Origin: Actinoallomurus purpureus
GTDB taxonomy: Bacteria; Actinomycetota; Actinomycetes; Streptosporangiales; Streptosporangiaceae
Length of the DNA stretch: 64,000 bases
NCBI RefSeq assembly: GCF_024055795.1
Contig: NZ_JAMXMY010000006.1
Coordinates: 186,001 to 250,000 of the forward strand
Reading direction: 5' to 3'
Shown: positions 51,071 through 60,425 of the stretch, piece by piece
Position numbering within the stretch: the first letter of the stretch is position 1
Layout: each line of letters opens with the position of its first letter
Program-made: the position numbers and the translations under genes
Notes under the pieces: generated by a model
Databases searched by the model: none
What the model was told of the DNA's origin: nothing
The model's input: only the letters and a program-made list of their open reading frames with translations

Positions 51071-52487
51071 GCGGGCCACCGGTGATCTGGGGCTTGCCGG
51101 GCGGGAGGATGCCTACCGCGACCGCGGCGCCGATCGCGGCGGCCGCCGTGCAGACACCGAACGCGTTCGTGAACCCGGCGGATGTCCCGGCCTGAATACC
51201 GGCGGCCGCGACGGTCGACACGACCGCGACGCCGATCGAGCCGCCGACCTCGTGGAAGGTGTTGACGACGGCGGACGCGAGCCCGGCTTCTTGGTGAGGG
51301 ACGAAGGCCAATGCCGTGGTGGTGGCCGCGACGAACACCGCGCCGAGGCCGACGGCAGCGATCACGAAGCCGGGGAGCAGGCCGCTGTAGACGTCGGCGC
51401 GATCGGACAGACGTGTCAGCGCTCCGGCCCCGATCGCCGCCAGGACGAGTCCGGTCGCGGTGACGGGGCGGCCGCCGATCCGGCCGATGAGCCGGCTGCC
51501 GAGGTGGGCGCCGATCGCTGTCGCCGCCGCGACCGGCAGGAACAACAGTCCGGTCTTCAGGGCGCTGAAGCCGCGTGCGTGCTGGAGGTACAGCGAGCCC
51601 AGGAAGAAGAAGGAGATGAGCAGGCCGGTGGCGATCAGCATCAAGAAGGCGCCGGCCACCACTGATCGGTGGGCGAACATCCGCAGATCCATCAGCGGCG
51701 TCCGGCTGGACCGCTCGATCAGCGCGAACACCCCGTACAGGATGACGGCGGCCGCCAGGGAGATGAGAATGGCGCCGCCGCCCCAGCCCGCGTCACCGGC
51801 TTTGACCAGCCCGTAGATGAGAGCGGCGGTGGCGGTGGTGACGGCGAGTGCTCCGGGGAGGTCGATGCGTCGCGCAGCCGGGTTCGACGCGGAGGTCGGA
51901 AGGAGCGCCGGCAGCGAGATGAAGACGAGCGCGCCGACCGGGACGTTCACGAAGAACACCCACTGCCAGCCGGGGCCGGCGGTGAGGGCACCGCCGAGCA
52001 GGACGCCTATCGCCGACCCGGCTCCTCCGATCGCCGCCCAGATCCCGAGAGCCTTGTTGCGTTCGGTGCCGTGGAACGTCGTGGTGACGATCGCCAGAGC
52101 GGCCGGGGACAGCAGCGCCGCGCCGATTCCCTGGGCGAGGCGGCCGGTGATCAGCGTGGTTCCGTCGCTCGCCAGGCCGGTGGTCAGCGAGGCGAGCGTG
52201 AAGACGGCCAGACCTGTCAACACCATCCGGCGTGCGCCGAACGCGTCCGCCAGGCGCCCGCCCAGCAGCATCAGCCCGCCGAAGCACAGGGTGTAGGCGG
52301 TCACCGCCCAGGTCAGGGCCTCTCGCCCGAGGTGCAGGTCCTGCCCCATGCTCGGCAGCGCGACGTTCACCACGGTCACGTCCAGGATCAGCATGAACTG
52401 CGCCAGGCTGAGCAGGGCGAGCGCCGGCCAACGCCGCGGGTCGGGCGGTGTCTCGACGTGAGCATGCGCGGATGCGGTGTGATTCAT
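51060..52487 (-). CDS. MFS transporter, DHA2 (EmrB/QacA) type
   Basis: The 475-residue protein has 14 predicted helices. Motif C-like and DHA2 marks include LAQFMLILDVTVVNVALPSM, GGRLADAFGARRMVLTG, and FHGTERNKALGIWAAIGGAG. It would export drugs or metabolites with proton influx. The gene overlaps the first MFS gene by ATGA and the hydrolase by 11 nt. It shares the same general family as its neighbour but is not a close copy. Confidence 0.9.
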   Translation of the reverse strand: MNHTASAHAHVETPPDPRRWPALALLSLAQFMLILDVTVVNVALPSMGQDLHLGREALTWAVTAYTLCFGGLMLLGGRLADAFGARRMVLTGLAVFTLASLTTGLASDGTTLITGRLAQGIGAALLSPAALAIVTTTFHGTERNKALGIWAAIGGAGSAIGVLLGGALTAGPGWQWVFFVNVPVGALVFISLPALLPTSASNPAARRIDLPGALAVTTATAALIYGLVKAGDAGWGGGAILISLAAAVILYGVFALIERSSRTPLMDLRMFAHRSVVAGAFLMLIATGLLISFFFLGSLYLQHARGFSALKTGLLFLPVAAATAIGAHLGSRLIGRIGGRPVTATGLVLAAIGAGALTRLSDRADVYSGLLPGFVIAAVGLGAVFVAATTTALAFVPHQEAGLASAVVNTFHEVGGSIGVAVVSTVAAAGIQAGTSAGFTNAFGVCTAAAAIGAAVAVGILPPGKPQITGGPHVH

Positions 52488-53998
52488 CGGTTGTCTCCAA
52501 CAGATCGGCCTGCCGAGCGCCGAGGGAAGAGCAGCAGTGCCATCACGGTGCCGACTGCGGTGATGCCGACTCCGGTGAGCATCGCGGGATGCATCCCGGC
52601 GACGAACGCCTCACGGACGGTGGGGGCCAGGCCGGGGACGTGCAGCGCCGCGGCCGGTGAGGCCTTGACCGATGCGGGGCTGTGGGCGGGTAGGTGCCTG
52701 CCGTACGTGTCGGACAGCAGGCTGCCCATCACCGCCACCCCGGTGGCGGCACCGAGTTGGATCGCGGCGCTGTTCGTCGCCGATCCGACCCCGAGATCGG
52801 CTTCGGGCAGCGATCCCACGATGGCGTCGGAGGTCGCGGTGATGATGAAGCCGGCGCCGCCACCCAGCAGCAGCATCGCGAACAGTGCTCGCCCGTACCC
52901 GTCTCCGGGGGACGTCGTGCCGAGTATCGCCAGACTCGACAGGGTCAACGCCATGCCCGCGGCCGATACCCAGCGGCCTCCGATCCGTTGTCCGAGGACA
53001 CCCGCCAGCGGCCCGGCCACCAGGGTCACCAGCGCCGTGGGGGCCAGCCGCAGGCCGGTTTCCCGCGCCGGATAGCCGAGGACGAACTGTAGGTACTGCA
53101 CGAGCACGAACAGCGTGCCGATCAGCGCGAATGCTCCGAGCAGGATGAGCAGGTCGCCGACCGCGAGGTGCCGGTGCCGGAAGATCCCGAGCGGCAGCAT
53201 CGGGTGCCCGCTACGACGCTCCCATGCGACGAACGCGACGGTGAGCACCACCGCGATGGCCCCGACGCCCACTACCGCCGGGCTGCCCCAGCCTCGCGAA
53301 GGGCCTTCGATGATCGCCCACACCAGCGTGGCCGGTCCGGTGACGGACAACAGCACGCCGAGCGGATCCAGGCGGCGTGGCCCCACGGCCCGCGACCGGG
53401 GGATCACGGCGGCGGCCGCCAGCAGCCCCAGCACGCCGATCGGCAGGTTGATCAAGAACACGGATCCCCACCAGAACCGGCCGAGGAGCCAGCCACCGAC
53501 GAGCGGGCCGACCGCGATACCCAGGCCGACGGCGGCCGACCAGATCCCGATGGCCTTGGCCCGCTCGACCGGGTCGCCGAACACGTTGCCGATGATCGCC
53601 AGGGTGGACGGCATGATCAGCGCCTCACCCACTCCCATGGCACCCCGGGCGACCATCAGCGTGGCGACCGATCCGGCGTACGCCGCGACCACGGACGCCC
53701 CGGTGAACAGCACGATCCCGGCCAGGAACACGCGCTTGCGGCCGAGCCGGTCGGCGAGGCTCCCGCAGAACAGCATGAGCCCGGCGGCCATCAGCGCATA
53801 CACGTCGACGATCCACTGCAGATCGCTGGTCGAAGCGCGCAACTCGATCGAAAGGGTGGGCAGAGCGACGTTCAGCACCGTCGTGTCCAGCCCGACGATC
53901 AACAGGCTGACCCCAAGAACCGCGAGCGTCAGCCACCGTCGACGATCCGATCGGCCGGTACGACCTCGATCGAGCCGTTCCTCCGTCCGATTACTCAC
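52484..53998 (-). CDS. MFS transporter, DHA2 type, first gene of the operon
   Basis: The 504-residue protein has 14 predicted helices with LIVGLDTTVLNVALPTLSIE, GSLADRLGRKRVFLAGI and NVFGDPVERAKAIGIWSAAV. I choose GTG 53998 because AAGGGAGTCC precedes it; the frame is open 27 codons further up. It leads a three-gene operon (two DHA2 exporters and a hydrolase), divergent from an AraC-type gene 208 bp away. Two tandem DHA2 pumps may form alternatives or a pair. Substrate not deduced. Confidence 0.9.
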   Translation of the reverse strand: MSNRTEERLDRGRTGRSDRRRWLTLAVLGVSLLIVGLDTTVLNVALPTLSIELRASTSDLQWIVDVYALMAAGLMLFCGSLADRLGRKRVFLAGIVLFTGASVVAAYAGSVATLMVARGAMGVGEALIMPSTLAIIGNVFGDPVERAKAIGIWSAAVGLGIAVGPLVGGWLLGRFWWGSVFLINLPIGVLGLLAAAAVIPRSRAVGPRRLDPLGVLLSVTGPATLVWAIIEGPSRGWGSPAVVGVGAIAVVLTVAFVAWERRSGHPMLPLGIFRHRHLAVGDLLILLGAFALIGTLFVLVQYLQFVLGYPARETGLRLAPTALVTLVAGPLAGVLGQRIGGRWVSAAGMALTLSSLAILGTTSPGDGYGRALFAMLLLGGGAGFIITATSDAIVGSLPEADLGVGSATNSAAIQLGAATGVAVMGSLLSDTYGRHLPAHSPASVKASPAAALHVPGLAPTVREAFVAGMHPAMLTGVGITAVGTVMALLLFPRRSAGRSVGDNR

Positions 53999-54205
53999 AG
54001 GACTCCCTTTCGCGTAGACGCCGACGAGGAGCACGTCTTTACCCCTCGGGGGTATGATCTCGAAGTGGCCGGGCACCATTTGGTTCGCGAACCTGGGGTC
54101 CCGGTCTGGCGATCACGTTACGAAGGGCATGGCGCGAGGGAGGAGGACCGTACATGCCAAGGTCGGTCCGAAACGCGACAGGAAGACGGCCGAGGTAGCC
54201 CGCAG

Positions 54206-55207
54206 ATGTCGACGTCACCCCATACCGAGCCCGGGCGCGACGATTCGGTGGCCGTCAGCATGGCCAGGCTGCTCCTCGCCGCGGCCGAACACGCCGGCGC
54301 CGATCGGCGAGCCCTCGTCAGAGTGGCCGGCCTGTCCGAAACGGTCCTCGCCGATGACGAGGCGCGGATCACCGTCGAGCAGTCGATGCGCCTTTGGGAG
54401 GCCATCTCGGCGAGCGTGGCGCATCCGCACGTCGGCCTACGGATCGCCGACTTCTATCGGCCCGGCATGCTGGACCTGTTCGACTACCTGTTCACCAGCG
54501 CCGCCACGCTGGGCGACGGCCTCCAGTTGACCAGCCGCTACATGCACTTGGTCGGCCACAGCTGGGCCGTCGACGTGACATCCCGAGACGGCACGGTGAC
54601 CGTCTCCCACCGAGCGCTGCACGCGGAGGATCGGGTCCGCGCCCTCGCCGGCGAGTTCTCCCTCGGCGTCCTGCTGAACCGGGCGCGACGCGCTGCCGGA
54701 CGTCCCGTCACGCCGCTGGCCATCGGATTCGACCATCCAGCTCCGCCGAATCGCGGCGCCTACGTGGAAGCGTTCGGCACCGAGCGGATCGACTTCGGGT
54801 TGCCGGCCACCACCTTCACCCTGAGCGCCTCGGATCTGGATCTGCCGCTGCGTGGCGCGGACCCCGCCCTGGCCGCCGTCCTACGCCGCTACGCCGCCAC
54901 ATTCAGCCCGGCCGCACCGATCACGACCTGGCAGGATCGGCTGCGGCGACTGATCGGTGACCATCTGGCAGACGGGACCGCGACGCTCGAGGTGATCGCC
55001 GGCGAGCTAGCCATGAGCCCGAGGACCTTGCAGCGCCGTCTCGCCGAGTCCGGTACGACCTGGCGCCAGGAGATCGACGCCGTCCGCGAGGAACACGCAC
55101 GGACGCTCCTTCGCGAGAACAACCCCGGCAAATATCGCCTCGCCGCCAGTCTCGGCTACTCCGACACACGGGCGCTCCGGCGGGCCATGCGCCGCTGGTC
55201 TGCGTAA
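54206..55207 (+). CDS. AraC-family regulator with Arabinose_bd-type N-domain
   Basis: The 333-residue protein has an N-terminal ligand domain of the type seen in OruR/ArgR-like AraC proteins (GADRRALVRVAGLSETVLAD, FYRPGMLDLFDYLFTSAAT) and a C-terminal pair of helix-turn-helix motifs (GTATLEVIAGELAMSPRTLQ, YRLAASLGYSDTRALRRAMR). It is divergent from the MFS operon and probably activates it. Start ATG 54206 fits the family N-terminus. Effector unknown. Confidence 0.87.
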   Translation: MSTSPHTEPGRDDSVAVSMARLLLAAAEHAGADRRALVRVAGLSETVLADDEARITVEQSMRLWEAISASVAHPHVGLRIADFYRPGMLDLFDYLFTSAATLGDGLQLTSRYMHLVGHSWAVDVTSRDGTVTVSHRALHAEDRVRALAGEFSLGVLLNRARRAAGRPVTPLAIGFDHPAPPNRGAYVEAFGTERIDFGLPATTFTLSASDLDLPLRGADPALAAVLRRYAATFSPAAPITTWQDRLRRLIGDHLADGTATLEVIAGELAMSPRTLQRRLAESGTTWRQEIDAVREEHARTLLRENNPGKYRLAASLGYSDTRALRRAMRRWSA

Positions 55208-55597
55208 ACGTGCAGGGCGCATCCCTGCTTCATGGCGAGCGGCCGAAGGCGGCCTCGCTGCGCAGAGGGATTCCAGGTGCCATGGACGGCGAAGTCCGGT
55301 CATCGCCACCCGGACGAGCCGGCGCACCGCAGCCTGAGAGGGCAGGCCGACGGCCGCATTGAGGGCGTGCAGGATCGCCTCATGAGTCCTTCCGAAGGTT
55401 CCACACGCCGGCGGTAGAAAAGCCGGTCCGAGGATGATGGTCACTGCTTGGCGCGGCGTAATGTAGGCGGTGGTGTGCTGCGGGCAAGATCGAACGCCAA
55501 CACCGATCTCGTGCTCATGTCGCAGTACGAAACTGTATAGCCTGCTACGAAAATCTCTTGGTCGTCAGTTGCCTTTGGGATTTTTTGCTTTGTGCTA

Positions 55598-55609
55598 GAA
55601 ACGCGTTTC
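55598..55609. promoter_or_regulatory. 12-bp perfect palindrome before the reductase gene
   Basis: GAAACGCGTTTC lies 25 bp before the ATG of the reductase gene, just after a T-rich patch (GGGATTTTTTGC) that is unusually A/T-rich for this window. It suits a repressor site over the transcription start. The preceding gap (55208-55597) shows no gene. Confidence 0.55.
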
Positions 55610-55634
55610 GAGGGGTGTCCGTTGGGGAGTCGTT

Positions 55635-56615
55635 ATGCGTGCCATCGTCATCGAGAAATTCGGTGGACCGGACTGCCTGGTCTACACCGAACTTCCCGAC
55701 CCTGAACCCATCGCAGGTCATGTCGTCATCGAGATCAAGGCATTCGGCATCAACCACGCCGAAATGCATATGCGCAGCGGCGAATGGGCGGAAGCGGCGA
55801 AGGTGAGCGGCATTGAATGCGTCGGGCTGGTAAAGTCCTGCCCCGGTGGAGAGTTTCCTATCGGCGCGAAGGTCGCGGCGCTCATGGGCGGTCTCGGGCG
55901 TACCATCAACGGCAGCTATGCCGACTACACCCGAGCACCCGTATCGAACGTGGCGCTCATCGAGTCCGATCTGCCCTGGGATCAGCTCGCCGTCATCCCA
56001 GAGACCTATGCGACCGCTTGGACCTGTCTGTTCCGTAACCTGGAGATCACCCAGGGGCAAACCCTGCTCATCCGCGGTGCGACATCCTCCTTCGGCCAAG
56101 CCGCGATCGGCCTTGCGGTCAATGCCGGCGCACGAGTCATCGCTACCACCCGCAACCCCGAGCGCTTTGCCATGCTGGAGGAACTCGGGGCGCAGCGCGC
56201 CGAGCTGGAGGGGCCCGAACTCTCTCAGCGAATCGCCGAGGCCAAGCAACTCGACGCAGTGCTCGACCTGGTGGGCAACAGCACCATCCTCGATTCCCTG
56301 GCGATGCTACGGCGCGGCGGCCGCGCCTGCCTGGCCGGCTGGCTGGGCGGCCTCGACCCGATTCCCGACTTCAACCCGTTGCTGCAAATGGCAAGTGGCG
56401 TCTATCTGACCTTCTTTGGGAGTTTCGTGTTTGGAACGCCCGGCTTCCCGCTGTCCGACGTTCCCTTGCAGGCAATCGCCGAGCAGGTGGCGGCGGGCCG
56501 GCTCAAGGCCAAGCCGTCGCGCGTGTTCCGTTTCGAGGAGGTACGTGAGGCCCACCGCGTGATGGAGGCCAACCAGGCCAAAGGAAAGATGGTAGTCGTT
56601 AACGACCGAACGTAA
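55635..56615 (+). CDS. Zinc-type medium-chain dehydrogenase/quinone oxidoreductase-like protein
   Basis: The 326-residue protein is an MDR-family reductase without the catalytic Cys zinc ligands: MRAIVIEKFGGPDCLVYTEL, GINHAEMHMRSGEWAEAAKV, the cofactor loop GQTLLIRGATSSFGQAAIGL (A-T-S-S-F-G, a variant of AxxGxxG), and DAVLDLVGNSTILDSLAML. It would use NADPH on quinones or enones. Lower GC and more A/T-ending codons than its neighbours suggest transfer, perhaps from another phylum. It has its own palindromic promoter region. Confidence 0.88.
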   Translation: MRAIVIEKFGGPDCLVYTELPDPEPIAGHVVIEIKAFGINHAEMHMRSGEWAEAAKVSGIECVGLVKSCPGGEFPIGAKVAALMGGLGRTINGSYADYTRAPVSNVALIESDLPWDQLAVIPETYATAWTCLFRNLEITQGQTLLIRGATSSFGQAAIGLAVNAGARVIATTRNPERFAMLEELGAQRAELEGPELSQRIAEAKQLDAVLDLVGNSTILDSLAMLRRGGRACLAGWLGGLDPIPDFNPLLQMASGVYLTFFGSFVFGTPGFPLSDVPLQAIAEQVAAGRLKAKPSRVFRFEEVREAHRVMEANQAKGKMVVVNDRT

Positions 56616-56630
56616 ATTTCGCTGCGCAGG

Positions 56631-57503
56631 TCAGCGCGCCGCCGGTATCCGGCCCATGAAGTCGAGGATCAGCTCGGCGACCTCGTCGCCGGCGCTCTCC
56701 AGCAGGAAGTGCCCACCGTCGAGAAGGTGGATCTCGGCGTCTGGGAGATCTTCGGTGAAGGCGCGGGCACCGTCGGGGCCGAAGATCTCATCGCCCTTGC
56801 CCCACACCGCGAGCACCGGCGGGACGTTGCTGCGCAGGTACTCGTGCAGTGCCGGATACAGCGGTGGGTTGGTCGCGTAGTCGCGGAACAGGGCGAACTG
56901 GATCGCGTCGTTGCCCGGCCGGGACACCAGTGCGAAGTCGTGGTGCCAGGTGTCCGGACTGACGAGGCTCTCGTCCGGCACGCCGGTGAGGTACTGCCAT
57001 CTGATGGCCTCGAGTGTCAGCGCGGTACGGACCTTGCTCTCGGTCTCGGGCGTCTGCTCACGCTGGTAGTCCCACACGGGATTCCAGAAGCTGTCCACGA
57101 AGCCGGCGTCGTAGCCGTTGCCGTTCTGCGTGATGATCGCGGTGATCGCCTGCGGGTCGGCCAGCGCCAGGCGCCAGCCGATCGGGGCACCGTAGTCCTG
57201 GACGTACATGGCGTAGTACGCCACGCCCAGTTGTTCGAGCAACGCCACGGTGAGGTCGGCCAGGGCGTCGAATGTGTAGTCGAATTCGTTGGCCGACGGG
57301 GCGGCGGACAGCCCGAACCCGAGGTGGTCCGGGGCGATCACATGATAGCGGTCGGCCAGCGCGGGGATCAGGTTGCGGAACATGAACGAGCTGGTCGGGA
57401 AGCCGTGCAGGAGCACGATGGCCGGGGCGTCGGCGGGACCGGCCTCCCGGTAGAACAGCCGCTGGCCCTGCACGGTCGCGTATCGGTGATGAACGACGGC
57501 CAT
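56631..57503 (-). CDS. Haloalkane-dehalogenase-like alpha/beta hydrolase
   Basis: The 290-residue protein has IVLLHGFPTSSFMFRNLIPA, APDHLGFGLSAAPSANEFDY, the elbow MYVQDYGAPIGWRLALADPQ with an Asp nucleophile (QDYG, as in epoxide hydrolases and haloalkane dehalogenases), a Trp in WNPVWDY, and the His in LDGGHFLLES. Asp in the elbow in place of Ser sets it apart from the esterases in this window. Hydrolysis of epoxides or alkyl halides is the family activity. Start ATG 57503. The stop faces the reductase gene end, 15 bp apart. Confidence 0.87.
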   Translation of the reverse strand: MAVVHHRYATVQGQRLFYREAGPADAPAIVLLHGFPTSSFMFRNLIPALADRYHVIAPDHLGFGLSAAPSANEFDYTFDALADLTVALLEQLGVAYYAMYVQDYGAPIGWRLALADPQAITAIITQNGNGYDAGFVDSFWNPVWDYQREQTPETESKVRTALTLEAIRWQYLTGVPDESLVSPDTWHHDFALVSRPGNDAIQFALFRDYATNPPLYPALHEYLRSNVPPVLAVWGKGDEIFGPDGARAFTEDLPDAEIHLLDGGHFLLESAGDEVAELILDFMGRIPAAR

Positions 57504-57771
57504 GACTAACCCCTTTGATCGATTTTGGCGGTTGGGCTGTCCACACCCGTCCTCGACGGTGTGCCCCAAGAAGAACCGACTGACGCCGTCGCCGGGTGGG
57601 CGCCCCCTGCAGGGCACGCTGTCGGCCAGTCGGCGAGAGCAGGGCGCATTGGCGGGAGCGTCGGATCTCGTTCCTAGGAGTGACGATGACAGGCGGGAAC
57701 GCCCCCCGTTTTCGACTAAGTCGGTGACAGCAACCTGACCATCTGCAAGGCAACTGGTGAATCATGGAGAC

Positions 57772-58437
57772 ATGGCCAAAGACCCCTTTTTCGACGAAGG
57801 CCACGCGGCGGCCGCGCCCGACCCGGTAGCCGGCGCCCCGACCTCGGCTCCGGACGGTTCCGGCCCGGACCTGACCGTGACCCACACCTCGGAGAGGGCC
57901 CACGCCGTCAAGCCTCCCGAGTCGTCCCGCACGGAAGAGGTCGAAGGGACGCTTACGCGTGAGCTTCGGCCGACCCGGGTGGTGCCGCGTTGGGTCGGCT
58001 GGCTGGTCATCGCCGCCGGTGTCGCCATGTTGCCGTGGATTACCGGCTTGAGTTTCGTCCTGCCCACCAGCCATGAGACGGCCCACTACAACGCCTCATG
58101 GATCGGTTTCGACCTCGGGCTGTGCGCGATGCTCCTGCGCACCGGCTGGCTGGCTCAGAAGGGCCGGGAGCACATCGAGTTGAGCGCGGCGATGACGGGC
58201 ACTCTGCTGTTGGTGGACGCGTGGTTCGATGTGGTGACCGCCGACAGCCGAGGCGAGCTGATGCTCGCGCTGGCACTGGCGTTGTTCGGCGAACTGCCGC
58301 TGGCCGCCTTCTTCCTCTGGATCGCCGGACGCGTCGAATTCCGGCGCCAGCGGCGCGCCGCGGCGCTGGCGAGGCTGCTGCGAAGGCTGCGGAGACGCCG
58401 CTCCGCGGCGGCTCGCGCTCGATCCGCTGGGACCTGA
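57772..58437 (+). CDS. Four-helix membrane protein with disordered N-terminus
   Basis: The 221-residue protein starts with a 75-residue acidic, Pro/Ala-rich region, then four hydrophobic segments: WVGWLVIAAGVAMLPWITGL, YNASWIGFDLGLCAMLLRTG, ELSAAMTGTLLLVDAWFDVV, LMLALALALFGELPLAAFFL. It ends in a very basic tail (RLLRRLRRRRSAAARARS). I do not recognise a named family beyond actinobacterial membrane proteins. ATG 57772 follows ATGGAGAC; GTG 57757 would add five residues. Confidence 0.68.
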   Translation: MAKDPFFDEGHAAAAPDPVAGAPTSAPDGSGPDLTVTHTSERAHAVKPPESSRTEEVEGTLTRELRPTRVVPRWVGWLVIAAGVAMLPWITGLSFVLPTSHETAHYNASWIGFDLGLCAMLLRTGWLAQKGREHIELSAAMTGTLLLVDAWFDVVTADSRGELMLALALALFGELPLAAFFLWIAGRVEFRRQRRAAALARLLRRLRRRRSAAARARSAGT

Positions 58438-58886
58438 TCGCCCAGCAGTACGACCGGATGGTCAAGTACGCCACCGCCCTGCGGCTGCGGCGGCCGCCGC
58501 AGGGCGGCCGCCGCGCTCAAACCTGGAAGACCAGCTCAGCAGCCGGCACGCGAACAGCCATGCCCGAGGTCCTCCTGTCCGTCATGTGAACAACAGTCGC
58601 AGTCGCCAGCCGTCATTTCCGCATACGGCAAGCGGACCGAAACGAGGCGGCGCATCTTCCGGACGCGGCCACACTGGCCGACGCCGCCGGCCCGATCGGC
58701 GGTTCCGCGGCTCGGCTGCTGGACGTCTGGGCGCACGCGGCGCACGGGCAGGCCGGCTAGCGGCCCAGGTCTCACACCACCGGCCCACCGGGCAGAGATC
58801 AGGGTCGACCATAATGACCGCCATGGCCGACGCGGCCACAACGGGGCTCGGTCACTGCCCGGCACGGCGTGCACCGCACGCCTGAA
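58438..58886. other. 450-bp gap with palindrome and a protein-like remnant
   Basis: CTGCGGCGG/CCGCCGCAG is a perfect 18-bp palindrome at 58485-58502, possibly the terminator of the preceding membrane-protein gene. A short plus-strand stretch around 58605-58760 reads RNEAAHLPDAATLADAAGPI and then GGSAARLLDVWAHAAH before a stop, which looks protein-like but has no start codon. I see no supported gene here. Confidence 0.4.
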
Positions 58887-59501
58887 TCAGGTCGCTGTGG
58901 CTGCTTCGGCACGGGAGAGGGCAAGTTCGAGTACGGCCAGTAGCGCGTCCCGGACCGAGCCCGTCTTCCGTGCGTCAAAGACGATCAGCGGTACGTGCGC
59001 GGCGATGTCCAGCGCCCACCGCACCTCGTCCAGAGGGTGCGCGACCTTCCCGTCGAACGCGTTGACCGCGACCACGAACGGGATGTCCTTGTACTCGAAG
59101 TAGTCCACCGCCGCGTAACAGTCGTCCAGGCGGCGGGTGTCCACGATCACCAGACCGCCGAGGGCACCCTCGACCAGGTCGTCCCACATGAAACCGAACC
59201 GCTCCTGGCCCGGTGTGCCGAACAGGTACAGCTTCAATGTCGGGTCGATCGTGATGCAACCGAAGTCCATGGCCACCGTGGTGGTGGTCTTGGCAGGAGT
59301 GTGCGTGAGATCGTCCACGCCCGCCGCGACCTCGGTGATCTCGGCCTCCGTGGTGAGCGGGCGTATCTCGGAGATCGAGCCCACGGCCGTGGTCTTGCCG
59401 ACCCCGAAGCCGCCGGCGATGACCAGCTTGACGGGGAGCGGCGGCCGTTCGGCCGGCGTCGCGGAGTGCGCCCTGTCAGTCGGGGACGGCACGGAGACCA
59501 T
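58887..59501 (-). CDS. cvnD: Conservon GTPase (CvnD)
   Basis: The 204-residue protein is the small GTP-binding member of a conservon: VKLVIAGGFGVGKTTAVGSI (P-loop), a switch region LYLFGTPGQERFGFMWDDLV in place of DxxG, and VVAVNAFDGK as the base-recognition NxxD. CvnD relays state with the histidine-kinase-like CvnA and the adaptor CvnB. It overlaps cvnC by 26 nt as the last gene of the operon. Start ATG 59501. Confidence 0.94.
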   Translation of the reverse strand: MVSVPSPTDRAHSATPAERPPLPVKLVIAGGFGVGKTTAVGSISEIRPLTTEAEITEVAAGVDDLTHTPAKTTTTVAMDFGCITIDPTLKLYLFGTPGQERFGFMWDDLVEGALGGLVIVDTRRLDDCYAAVDYFEYKDIPFVVAVNAFDGKVAHPLDEVRWALDIAAHVPLIVFDARKTGSVRDALLAVLELALSRAEAATAT

Positions 59502-59901
59502 CGATAATCCTTCGTAGTACGGAGACGTCCTGTGTTGCTCTGGCGTTCGGCACGAAGATTTCCAGATACCCGGCGGCGCACAGGTCCTCGGCCAGCACGC
59601 GGGTCACGTTGAGGTGCTGTCGGAGCCGGGCGGCGAGTTCCGCCACCGACTCCGGCCATCGGCAGGCGGCGACGATGTCGCGGTGTTCGAAGGTGAGCGA
59701 GTTGAGGGCGGACAGCCCTGCCGAGGTCGACACGATCTGGGTCTCGAGCGGCATGGGCGGCGCGTTGCCGCCTCCCGACACCCGGCCGGCGGTCAGCAGG
59801 AACGGCCTGATCGCGGGGGCACGGCCGACCGGCTCCGGCGACCCCGAGACATCCTCTGCCGCTTCGTGGGGTCGTGGTACTGGTTCACCGACGGCCATCA
59901 C
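59476..59901 (-). CDS. cvnC: Conservon DUF742 protein (CvnC)
   Basis: The 141-residue protein is the DUF742 subunit: IRPFLLTAGRVSGGG, LETQIVSTSAGLSALNSLTF, EHRDIVAACRWPESVAELAA and LNVTRVLAEDLCAAGYLEIF, a winged-helix-like fold. CvnC joins the membrane complex of CvnA-D. It overlaps cvnD at its end. Start GTG 59901 or the adjacent ATG 59898. Confidence 0.92.
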   Translation of the reverse strand: MMAVGEPVPRPHEAAEDVSGSPEPVGRAPAIRPFLLTAGRVSGGGNAPPMPLETQIVSTSAGLSALNSLTFEHRDIVAACRWPESVAELAARLRQHLNVTRVLAEDLCAAGYLEIFVPNARATQDVSVLRRIIDGLRAVPD

Positions 59902-59948
59902 GATCTCCTCCTCCGTGCCTGTACCCGTGACCCTGGCTGCGGGACGGA

Positions 59949-60425
59949 TCAGCCGGCCGACGCGGCGCCGACGCTCTTCTTCAGCTCCAGCACCAGTTGG
60001 GGGCTGAGCGCGGACCCGACGCGGTTGGCGAAGAGGGTCATCTCGTAGGCGATGTTGCCCAGCTTCGCCTCCTTCGAGGCGACCACGCCGAGGACGGCGC
60101 CGCTTCCGATGGCCGACACCAGCAGATGGCCGCCCTCCAGGTCAATGATGACCTTGTTGAGACCGCCCAGGCCGTAGCTGCCGGAGGCGCCTGCGGCGAG
60201 ACTGATGAGGCCGGACACGATCGCGGCGAGCCGCTCGGAATCGGCCTGGTCGCGCAGCCGGGAGGCCGCGATCAGCAGGCCGTCGGACGATACCGCGATG
60301 GCGTCGACGACACCGGCGGTCTCAGTGGCGAACCGATTGAGCAGCCAGGTGAAGTCGGCTGCGGCGGCTCGCAAGTCCGCGGGTTCCGCCCACTCGGGCT
60401 TGCCTTCACCTGTCGGCGTGGTCAC
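59949..60425 (-). CDS. cvnB: Conservon roadblock/LC7 protein (CvnB)
   Basis: The 158-residue protein is a roadblock/LC7 domain: FTWLLNRFATETAGVVDAIA, VSSDGLLIAASRLRDQADSE and GHLLVSAIGSGAVLGVVASK. Such proteins regulate the partner GTPase, here CvnD. It starts at GTG 60425 within the last 20 nt of cvnA, so it is translationally coupled. It is 47 nt before cvnC. Confidence 0.94.
   Translation of the reverse strand: MTTPTGEGKPEWAEPADLRAAAADFTWLLNRFATETAGVVDAIAVSSDGLLIAASRLRDQADSERLAAIVSGLISLAAGASGSYGLGGLNKVIIDLEGGHLLVSAIGSGAVLGVVASKEAKLGNIAYEMTLFANRVGSALSPQLVLELKKSVGAASAG

Noticed and set aside
58586-58885. 100-codon plus-strand ORF in the gap before the conservon
   Set aside because: Its frame is Arg/Gly-rich and unlike a protein; another frame looks more protein-like but has no start, so neither is reported as a gene.
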